In this document: positions 55,046 through 64,000 of the stretch, piece after piece
Numbering within the stretch: the first letter of the stretch is position 1
Layout of the letters: the number at the start of each line of letters is the position of its first letter
NCBI GenBank assembly: GCA_963970005.1
Contig: CAXAMN010000002.1
Span: 1,731,255-1,795,254, forward strand
DNA: 64,000 nucleotides
DNA from: Durusdinium trenchii
Taxonomy: Eukaryota > Sar > Dinophyceae > Suessiales > Symbiodiniaceae
Reading direction: 5' to 3'
Position numbers and translations under genes: made by a program
Notes under the pieces: model-generated
Seen by the model: only the letters and a program-made list of their open reading frames with translations
What the model was told of the DNA's origin: nothing
The model's database searches: none

Positions 55046-58000
55046 TATTCTTTTAGGTTCTATCAAATCGGCTATAGTAGGGTGCTAGGCTGCTTCAACC
55101 TCTGAAACCACCCGACGCGTGGAACGCGTGGAACGTCGAGCGTCGGCCTTTTGAAGATTCTTCACCACCTGACATGCGACAAGTCATGCAACGTGTCGCA
55201 AGAACAACGGTGGACGAAGCGTCACTGGTTGGATTTCTCACGTTTAGACAGCTGCACGTTGGTGGTTTTGGGCTCGTATCCATCGCATCCTGACTGGCCG
55301 CCTTCATGTCCGGGCGTGGTTCGGTGGTTTGGAGCTACAGCCCGCTTTCAACTATCTATACACAGAGATATACACGTTACACATTCATACCAAAAAGGAA
55401 AAGCTACACCTAGACGGCGGGGTCCAAGTAGAAGGTCTAAACTTTAGTTGGAACAGTCTAGGTGACCTTTCCGCTGTCATTGGCTGTCCAAGTTGTCCAA
55501 GTCTTAAGTAAAATGAGATACAGTATATCAAGCAACCGTAAGCAACAAGTAAAACTAATTCTGTGTTCATTACCACCAAGTATGGAGAGAATGGCAAGCA
55601 GCAAATGCAAGTAGTATAACAGGCTCAGGTTCTCTACCCAAACACTCTATATGTAGAAACACATGACATGCATTCATCACCCAAATGCCAGTCATGTTTG
55701 CCTGCATTGAGCGTTTGGAGTACCTATACAATGTACAATCGTTTTGAAAAATGGTACGGCATTTAGCTCTTTACAGCACGATCCACATAAACCAAGCGCA
55801 TGGAACAAGAGAAGGGGTTGCGGCCAACATGGGTTTATCCTCAAACTGCGTTTGTGCCTGTAAAACGCTTCTTCAACAAGTTGAAGGTAACACAGTAGAT
55901 GAAAGGTCAATCATATTAGCTGTTCGATAGTAGTTGGTCTTGACTTTTGAACCAAATCACTGTGAACCCTGCAAGCATAGCTCCTGTGCCGACCTCATTT
56001 TCAATGTTTCTTTGTTCAAAAGCACATCTTATGCTTTCGAAATCAAGTCGCACTGTGCGACTGCCTCTTTCGGGCGGCGCACGCATGCCCCTGCTCTCCT
56101 GCATGCGAGGTTAGCTTTCTTCGGCCTCTTCTGCTTTCAATGGCGCTGCTGGTGGGGCCGTTGCTTTCGCCTTTTCTTTGCCCTGTTGAGCGGCTCAGGT
56201 GCTTGGTGCAGGGCCAGCCACTAAGACATCCTTGGTTGGCTGAGCATAGCCAAACGCCCAAACTTCTCCAAGAAAACAAGCACACCCGTGTACAAACAGT
56301 ATCACCAAATTAAACAGAATCAACTCAGAATCAACCAATTCACTCAGCCCTTTGCAGTTATTGTATATTATTGTTTCAGCACTCCAGGCCTCGCGAACTG
56401 CCCAAAAAAATGCCTATTCCAAGGTGTGGGTTGGGTTGGTCGGCTGGCATTCAATCCATCAAGTTGGGTCACGGAAGTTCCTAGATGGGCCAGAATAAGA
56501 TGTCCATCCGAAGCGTAGTCATCTTCTAAGTTGGGGGAGCTGGACTCTGAGAATGTTTGTTGGGTGTTTCTTGTTGGACCAACACATTTGAAAGCCAGCT
56601 AGGCCAGCTTTTTGCTGGTCAAGAGGCCCATCAACAGTCTTTCAGGCCCAAAAGCAGTTATTTACAGTAATTAGTCACGATGAATTTGAGTCTTTTTGGG
56701 CTACAAACAACGTGCAAGCATGGAATTAGAAGGAAAAAAAACACAATACTCCAGGCTTCGGAGTCTTCGTGTGGTCGGGGCATATCCACGCTGTGGCCCA
56801 TCCTGAGCGCTCGCGACCAGTCTTCGTGTGGTGATGCTCTTCGACGATACGCACATGAAGATGTTTTTCAATCCCAACGGGGAGTTCATTCATGAATCAT
56901 TGACCTTAACACCCACCCGCTCGTCTGGAGAAAAGGGTGATGGAAGGGCCCCAGATCCCAAGAAGTGGCCCAAATGTGATCAGGAAGCACCTGATGCTGA
57001 AATTGTAAAATCAACATCAAAACAATTCATGTATGATTTAACCACTTCATTAAATCACTTCATAAAACAACATCCCCCTTCGAATTCGCACTCACACCCG
57101 GACTGTCAATTCTTTAGGAACCCCCAGGTTCAGGGTCCAGAAGTGGAACTAGAAAAACAAGGACATTCTCTAAAGAATCAATAGCCAGAATGCCTCTGCT
57201 AAAGAATTGGAGACTTTGAAGGAAAAGGCCAAAAGGCCTAAAGAATTGGAGACATATGTGACATATGTCCTGATATCATCTATAGATGATCCTGGTATCA
57301 TCTCTGCATCTGTGGGTTGAGCCCGTGCTTGGATTTGCAAAACTGGCTTTGCAAGGACTCTTTTCCCAAAAAATCAGCACCAAATCTCGAGGTATTGCTC
57401 GACAACCAAAGTCTCTAATAAATCTATCACCTCTTGCTCTTATAGAAAATGGGAACCCCCAGGTTCCAGTGTTTTTCTCCTTGTTTAATGACAACCCGGG
57501 TTGTCTGATATTTTTAGAGGAAATTCGCACAGGGATTATAACATAAATTATAACCACTTCATTAACCCATCAATTTCATCCTCTGTCTTGTCGCCACAGG
57601 TCGGTTTCTTGACGCCACCCGACCGATCCAGTGCCGGTCGGAAGCGGTTAAGCTAGCGTTAGTCGCAGCCGGAAAGCAATGTGAGGTTGACTGCAAAGGC
57701 AAAACTTAGATCCTTTGGGGAAGCATATAATTGATATCTGGATATTTCTGGTGGTACCTGAATATCTTGAATCTCCGGGAGGGAAAGTCGTTTGTGTCGT
57801 CCCTTTTGTGGGCGGAAGTGACCCTAAACTGACTGGGTTGGGGAGCACAGCTCACACGGACACCCCCAAGCCGCTTACACCAGTTCGTCGACGCTCTGTG
57901 GGATTCGAACCTGAGCTCTTCTTTGTACTATGGCTAAAGTTTGATGATGACAGCTGCCTACCCCTAGCCTATACCGACCCAAGCCCCAGCAAAAACGCAA

Positions 58001-59855
58001 CAACTTGACATGTTCTGAAGCGTTTCACCAAACGAGCATCAGATTGATCCACCAGGATGGCTTCAAGGCCTCTGAGGGCAGCAGCTCCACCGTGCAAGAG
58101 CCACCCTCACCGCCCAAACCACACCTGAGAACGGAAGAGAAGCACGGAGATCTTGGAGCTGAAACACTTTCGGTTTGAAACACAACACCTGCAGCTCTTT
58201 GAATCCTGATAGCTTGACCTCTCTAGTACAGTACGTAGTCTATGATGTTTATATTCGGGGGTCAACCACAAATTTGTTTGTTCAGTTTCGCAGGAGCAGG
58301 AGCAAACTGTGGTGAATCTACCCATTGTTCTCCTATGGCGTATATATCATAATCTGACAATCACTGTTGTTGAAGGAAGAGCTGAGAGTTGTGCAAACAA
58401 CACACCACCACCGTGGAGATTCTGTCTCACTGTTTTCCTTGAAAGGCTCTGAAATGTACATGTCAAAGTGGTTCAATCACCAGTTGAGTAGGGGACCCAA
58501 GATGTTCTTAATATTCCTCTCCACTCCCCACGGATCCAGTCTCACCCAGCCAAAACACCTTGTCTACCTTTCACCAAATCCAGATCCATCCAAGAGACAG
58601 CATGAGGCGGGACAGGTAGGGGATAACTTTCTCTTTTGCGTTTGTTTACAGTGTCACACATGTTCTCCAAACCAAATGAACCAACTGAAGTCTTTCTGGC
58701 GCGAACTGATCCAAGAATCACAAGACTGAACATGTTCCAAGGTTTAAAAACAATCTTGGCTTATCAGCTGAGTTTGTTTGGGCAAGGACCACTGGCATCA
58801 CCATCACATCATCCTCTCCCTTTCCAACAAAATTCTTGGGAAATCGATGCTCAACAAAATGCTTCTATGAATCAAAAGACATCAAAGATCATCAAATAAA
58901 AGTAAAGCAAACAATCACCCGATGTTGCTTTGAGCTGAATATTTCCAGCATTCTCGAACTCAACTCTTTACTACAACAATTCTCCTCAGAACCCCAAATG
59001 TGAAACAAGTTGGGCTCGGCGAGGGACAAGTAATTCGATACCCCAACAATCCATGTATGGAAGATGTACCTACATTGACTCTCAATACATCTAAAACCAC
59101 TCCAATATGGCAAATAGTTTCCATACTATGGATTGTCTGGAAATAAGTAAACATCACCACTGCGGAGTTCTGTGGGGGTTCTGTGACAAGTTCTGTGGGG
59201 TGCATCATAAAAGTTTGTTCGATTAGATTGGACATGTCCAACATACATCCACCTTTTTTCGAACAAGTGGCTCCCCCTCTCCAAACTCCGCATTTCACCT
59301 ACCCCATCCATCCTATCTTGTCTTGAACCCGCTCAGACACATCGCAAGAAGGGACCATTGGTTAGGAACAAGCCCAAGTCTGTCTGTGTCATAACTGAAA
59401 GAAAGGAAAGGTCCACACTGGCACGGTCTAACCAGTTTGCTGGGCATACTGCAGGTCAACATCTCAGTAGGAGGATTCAGGAGGATTGTATAAGGTCATA
59501 CATGGTCATACTATAGACCTGCATCCGAAGCTACGAGTAGGGACACATTCAGCTTCTCGCCTGGTAGATCCGAACATGACCACCATGTCCCGAAAAAAGT
59601 TCACCCTGGATGCTGACCCTAGCTGACCACCATGAATCTACAGATTCTAGCTCTTTGAGGCCACCAAGCGCAACCAGGACGCAGTGCTTCCACATCCAAA
59701 TGAAATGTGGGCAAATAGAGTGGGTTGGGTCCTGCTCCCCGCAGAAGATTCGAGAGTGGAATCCCGTTCTTCAAATCCTGATCCAAGTAGTCTTGGAAGC
59801 GCCAGCGCCGTAGAAAGCGCCTCCGTTGCAAGAAGTGGGACAGAAGAATGGGCAC

Positions 59856-60024
59856 CTTTCTCGCCTCATCGTCGCTTCGACCTATCTCGCTTTCGACCTC
59901 CGAAGCGTTCTCATCGCCAGCATCTGCCTGAGCATCCTCGGCTTCCAAGGACTCTGTGAAGGCTGCGTCCACTGCCACGCGCATCTCCTGGACTTGTTGA
60001 ACCAAAATCTGTACCAAACGAGAC
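59856..60024 (-). CDS. Candidate exon (acidic, unknown gene)
   Basis: After CATGTTCCAG|G the frame reads SRLVQILVQQVQEMRVAVDA and AFTESLEAEDAQADAGDENA up to DDEARK, followed by a GT donor (AAAG|GTGCCC). An amphipathic helix followed by an acidic tail. The same frame stays open to 59619 with a basic segment (RRRFLRRWRFQDYLDQDL), which may be a further exon. Confidence 0.5.
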
Positions 60025-60074
60025 CTGGAACATGATTGAAACATATTGAAATCTCCATGTGGAAGATCTCTTTG

Positions 60075-60305
60075 TCTTTTTTGCGTGTCCAAGGGGTATG
60101 GAACACCCAAGTCCTTCAAATGTGGCTCAAGCACGACGGCCACAAAACAATCAAAGCACCCGTCGGGAGGCCAATAAATGGGCAGATCGCAGCTGGTCAG
60201 CGCTGAAACCATCTGCTCTGGCTTCAGCTTTCCCACTTCCACCAAGGATCCCATGATTTTAGCTCGTTCTCGTGCAAAAACCAGGAGATCTTGTGATTTA
60301 TCCAC
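60075..60305 (-). CDS. Candidate exon (unknown gene)
   Basis: After GACGAGCAG|GTG the phase-0 frame reads VDKSQDLLVFARERAKIMGS, LVEVGKLKPEQMVSALTSCD, then WPPDGCFDCFVAVVLEPHLK and DLGVPYPLD. Globular-looking with helix and strand alternation. I do not recognise a family. The 3' limit is uncertain. Confidence 0.55.
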
Positions 60306-60732
60306 CTGCTCGTCTCCGGCTCCTGAGATACACGTGGGAGTTTCTGCCGAGTGTCTACTCAAAAGGTTCCACCAGTGTCCAACCCTCATGGACCAATGAG
60401 ATGTGATGAGCCCATCCCTCCCACCACCTACCACGAACTTTTGCAGGCCACTCAACTCAAAGTGTTGAGTCTTGGACTCTGACTCTTGGACTTGTGAACG
60501 TGGGGCCCCCCCAGGCCAAACAAACATCACACGGCGATCCAAATCATTAGTGCGAGATAGTGCGAGCACTTCTTCAAGGAAGTTCCCCCCCCGCCCGGTT
60601 ACTAGAAGCTTAAGTAGCTAGGAGCTTACTCCCTTACGTAATTAGGTAGGCACCTATTTAATTATATATTGATTATATAAGCAAGGGTGGCTTTAACAAA
60701 AATCCGGGCCATGCCAAGCCTCCCGTCTTGAC

Positions 60733-60843
60733 CGGATTGGTGAAAATTCCAGTGGAGATCTGAAACGCTTCAGCGAAGGCGTGCACGGCTCCCTTGGCCA
60801 AACACGGCTTGGAGGCCTTCGCACTGGAGGAGCTACTCGGGCG
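60733..60843 (-). CDS. Candidate exon (unknown gene)
   Basis: After TTGGTGCAG the frame reads RPSSSSSAKASKPCLAKGAV and HAFAEAFQISTGIFTNP. A minisatellite (60890-60985) lies directly upstream in the intron. Confidence 0.45.
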
Positions 60844-60889
60844 CTGCACCAAGAACCGGAAGAGAAACCTCGGATCAAATGAGAACAAA

Positions 60890-60985
60890 ACTAGTAACAA
60901 GTGCATCGCTATTAGTAACAAGTGCATCGCTAGTAGTAACAAGTGCCTTACTAGTAGTAACAAGAAGCTATTAGTAACAAGTGAC
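60890..60985. repeat. TAGTAACAAGTGCATCGC minisatellite
   Basis: Four to five copies of (C/A)TAGTAACAAG-(TGC/AAGC)-, the same word family as the palindrome at 11.4 kb. Confidence 0.85.
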
Positions 60986-61634
60986 TTAAGAAAAAGACTT
61001 CAGGATCTTTAAGGAACCTAATAGCCATGGCCAACCTAGTAGCGATGGCCTCCAATCTAAAAGCAAGACTTAGCTTTCACCTTTGGTGGGCATCATCGGT
61101 CATCAGTTCTTTGAGAAGCACAGAACACTTGATAAAGTTCATGCAAAACTACAAAGTGCTTCATCCCCAAGCGGACTGGGCACCTCACAAATCCCTTCCG
61201 GATTCGAGACCGGAAGTTGTGAGCACGGGTTATACATGGTTGAGGGCCGCATCTGGATGCATCTGGGACAAACACTTTTTCTGAAGTGGTTGGCTGTGCG
61301 CAAATTGAATAGATGTGCTCTTCTGATGAATGTGGTTCTAAGATGTTCAGAGTTCAGACTCGTTTCTTTGTTCCAATGTTCCAACCCCTAATCTTGTAGC
61401 TCTGAGAATAGCCGTCGACTGTTGACAACTCCTTTGGTGAGGCACCCGGCAACGTAAGAAAACAGGGAGTCCTGCCTCGCCAATGAGCGGGTGTTTCTTT
61501 CGTTTCTTTGAAACCCTCTGGCTCTTCAAAAATTGGGACCCTCTACAGATGTTGAATTGTTTATTGACCTGCACGAAAACCCATGCATACCCACCCAAAA
61601 CCCCATACTCCTCCGGCCCCACCCAAAATCACCG

Positions 61635-61771
61635 TCATCCAGGGCACTCGTGCCGCCCTGAGGAGATCGGCCGCACGGACGTGAGCCGCGCGAACTGCGC
61701 GGAGCTGCCGTGCTCGAAGGCGGTCAGCGCGTGCTCCATGCGCAGCTCCGAAGCTTCGGACTCGTCGGTGC
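61635..61771 (-). CDS. Candidate exon (unknown gene)
   Basis: After CGTCGCCAG|GC the frame with strongly GC-ending codons reads TDESEASELRMEHALTAFEH and GSSAQFARLTSVRPISSG. Two other frames are also open, but they lack the third-position bias. Confidence 0.45.
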
Positions 61772-62749
61772 CTGGCGACGGTCACCGGGTCGATCACATC
61801 GATGGAAGAAGCACCCCTTCTGGGTCAGGGAACCTAGGTCTTCCTTTCCACGAAGCTTAATTATATATGGGCTTTTGAAGGGTTTTGAGGAAAGCATAGT
61901 TCCTGGAGCAAGCGGAAATTGTGGTAGTGCGGCACTCTTTGGAGTTCGGAGAGAATGGGAAAACGACCAACTGTGAGACTGGCCTATAGACACAAAAACT
62001 TGAAACGGCGCAAACGGTGCCAAACAGTGCAACAGTGTTTGAACACCTCTTTTTGTTGCACTATACTGACGGTCCAGTGTGGCAGGCAAACCGGCAACCC
62101 CATGAAGGGGCAGTTTATCTCTTTCCACGAGATAATTATATGAATTAAACACATATATAATATATGCTTAAATGACCGGGTGTCTTGGGATGTCGGTATG
62201 TGTATATTCTTTCGAGCGCAGATTGGAGGCGGAGGACAGCCATGAGACTAACAATGACGAACCAGAATTGTTGAAACCTATATCAAACAGCGGGGCTTGA
62301 ATAGTAGGTTCAGGATGGGTTTGAATCGTGCGACTTTGAATCCAAATGAGTTCAAAATATACTCTGAGATTTTGAGATAGAAACCTGACGGCCACCCGAA
62401 GATTTCAAACAATGCTCTCAGCATCTCTCAGCGTAGTTGACTAGCATATCTCCTGTAATGTCCAACTTGTTCTTGTTTCCCGCTGTCAAACAGCAAAGCT
62501 TTGACTGTTCCGGGAAAACTCGGAAACCATGTTTAATTAAATTCATTATTCATGACAAGCAAATCAAGCAGTTCTTCTCCTTGAAGATCCCTCTTTGAAC
62601 CCCTCCCTTTTATAAAATAATTCTGTGCGACGGAACAATGTGGCTTGATGTGGCTTGATGTACAAAGTGAAGTAAATGTTGATTCACAAGTGTCTTGAAA
62701 CCACTGAACGCCCGTGCCCTCAAGGATGCTCACTGCAATGCTGTCAAAC

Positions 62750-62980
62750 TTTCTGCCATCCTCTCCTGATTCATCTTCCAAGGTCTCAAAGGAGTCTGAT
62801 GCCTTCAGTTCCGCCGCCAACGCGTTGGCCGCCGCCGCAGCCGCGCCCGCGGCCGCGCCCAGCATGGAGCCGGTGGCCACGCTGTCGGTGGAGCTACGCC
62901 GGAGCTCCAGAAGGGCGTTGCCCTCGAAGAAAATCCCAGAGCTCCGGCGGTTTCCCCGCCGCACCGAGCGGCTCTGTTGC
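62750..62980 (-). CDS. Candidate exon (alanine-rich, unknown gene)
   Basis: After a pyrimidine-rich acceptor (CACTCTCCCACACAG|G) the frame reads QQSRSVRRGNRRSSGIFFEG, NALLELRRSSTDSVATGSML, an alanine-rich helix, and ASDSFETLEDESGEDGRK. Phosphorylation-prone, disordered-looking. The 3' limit is uncertain. Confidence 0.5.
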
Positions 62981-64000
62981 CTGTGTGGGAGAGTGGAGAG
63001 GAGTGGGCGTGTGTGGGTACTTTTTAGGCGAGCACTAAGAGAAGGTTTGGGTGGTTTGAGAGTGGTGCGAGGCGGTGAGTCTTTACAGGATGGACAAAGA
63101 ATAACACGTGGAGGGCGGTTGTGAGGTGGATTGTTGGTGAGACCTTCAGTGGGAGAAAAGCGATTTCTTGTAGGCAGCAAGTTTGTTCGACATGAAGCTA
63201 AACTCTGCCAAGTTGCGGTGGAGCTGGTGGCTGACAGTACCTCGGCAGTACAGAGGGAATTCTTTGGAGTTGTTGCGCTCATGTTTATGCTTTCAATCAG
63301 CTTGGATTGCCATGGATTGCCTATAGAACTATGCCTTTCACAGAAGTAGACAAGAATTGAAATCTTTTGAAAGCAACGACTGCTGGCTAATGTATTTATA
63401 CGGTACCATGGTCATCCCAATCCATAAAACAAAATATGTGACGCAGCAAAGAAAAACCTTGTGCTTGCTTGGAGATAAAGAGAAAACAACATTAAATGTA
63501 TAATTACATATATAGATATACATGGAGCAACGGCACTGGCAACGGCTTTTGAATCCAAGCTGTCCCATTCAATGTGCTCAGCCAGATTTGATCATTGATC
63601 AGCAGAATTGTGCAAGTCCACCTGCGATCCAAGATACAAGGTCGTACGATCTGTGCGATGGATTTTCGAGAAGTATTGCCACGGATGAGGAGGCAACCTC
63701 GGAGATGGCTGTGTAGGTGGCAAATTGAAGCGATATGTCTTGCAAAACAATGCCAATGGACCAATGGAGTCCGGATTCTGCATGGAACCAAAGGCCCTGA
63801 TTCAGCTCTCTTGGTTGTTATAGTCTTTGGAACCAAAGGCACCCCTTCTCTCACTAGAACCGGATGCTCACTGCACCATCTTTGAGCAGCCACGCTGCTC
63901 CAGGAAGTGAACACAATCATGGAAAAACAAACATGCCATGAATAATAATGAAGAATCAGAAACCAGGAAAATGCGTGGCATTTCACGACATGGGGTCTTA
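62981..64000. other. Right edge, no gene recognised
   Basis: Ordinary intron- or flank-like sequence with one AT-rich patch (63495-63525); nothing with conserved motifs. Confidence 0.4.

Larger units (their letters stand above)
51343..59618. other. Long stretch without a firm gene
   Basis: Candidate patches only: plus 52205-52400 with one SHRIVAVKV string (weakly like the end of a LINE endonuclease domain), minus 52658-53095, plus 53718-53909 and minus 56110-56190 (KAKATAPPAAPLKAEEAEES). None has enough support to call. Repeats at 54.3-55.05 kb are listed separately. Confidence 0.3.
59619..62980 (-). other. Candidate multi-exon gene of unknown function
   Basis: Gene-level span grouping five exon-like minus-strand segments (62750-62980, 61635-61771, 60733-60843, 60075-60305, 59856-60024). 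Each opens at an AG acceptor and has protein-like composition, but no domain is recognised. Whether they belong to one gene is an inference from strand and spacing. Confidence 0.4.

Noticed and set aside
57890..57925. GGATTCGAACC resembling a tRNA B box
   Set aside because: The T-arm stem does not pair on either strand and no acceptor or anticodon arm can be drawn; at best a chance match.
1..64000. Dinoflagellate spliced-leader sequence or relic (CCGTAGCCATTTTGGCTCAAG type)
   Set aside because: I scanned for TTTGGCTCAAG and CCATTTTGG and saw no match; absence by eye is not proof.

Overview
The window looks like nuclear DNA of a dinoflagellate, most likely a Symbiodiniaceae-type genome. This is inferred from four traits: (1) genes are cut into many tiny exons separated by kilobase introns; (2) introns inferred from protein continuity use GT, GC and GA donors, and acceptors are mostly followed by G (AG|G); (3) every confident gene lies on the minus strand, as in unidirectional gene arrays; (4) there is a DIRS-type (tyrosine recombinase) retroelement that carries a DNA cytosine methyltransferase. 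No bacterial-style operons, rRNA, tRNA or CRISPR are seen. Most long open frames are chance frames in introns.

Left part (1 to about 29 kb, minus strand). A DDX60-like SF2 RNA helicase can be rebuilt exon by exon. The exons, in order of transcription, are the pre-Walker motif (24822-24860), 19572-19610, Walker A (18253-18309), motif Ia (17853-17918), 17526-17561, motif Ib (14490-14567), the second half of the DEVH box (13052-13105), motif III SAT (12285-12357) and the start of RecA2 (1451-1527). Motifs V and VI should lie beyond position 1. A run of small K/D/E-rich exons at 27.3-29.2 kb may be the upstream part of the same gene. The introns hold a tandem segmental duplication, minisatellites, small inverted-repeat elements and a 66-bp-arm palindrome.

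Centre (34 to 51.3 kb, minus strand). A class I SAM-dependent methyltransferase resembling the TPR-associated methyltransferases has five recognisable exons: 51268-51342, 47762-47920, 47089-47127, 35118-35243 and 33973-34353. Its 11.8 kb intron between 47089 and 35243 contains a same-strand, degenerate DIRS-like retroelement (about 35.65-46.1 kb). The element's order is gag, RT, start of RNase H, complete DNMT, rest of RNase H, tyrosine recombinase, so the DNMT is nested inside the RNase H domain. The retroelement gag is itself interrupted by a 2.67 kb element (41492-44162) with 21-bp perfect terminal inverted repeats and a 2-bp target duplication; conceptual removal restores the gag frame exactly. 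A 100-N assembly gap and repeated hairpin-forming motifs sit at a break inside the RT.

Right part (51.4 to 64 kb). There is a candidate multi-exon minus-strand gene of unknown function (59.6-63.0 kb) and otherwise mostly repeat-rich, probably intronic or intergenic DNA: CTCCTAGTAGC/AGTAACAAG minisatellites, a perfect hairpin at 54.3 kb and duplicated blocks at 50.3-50.9 kb.

Limits: splice sites were chosen by eye from family continuity, and several helicase and methyltransferase exons were not located. RNA-seq and profile searches are the decisive tests.
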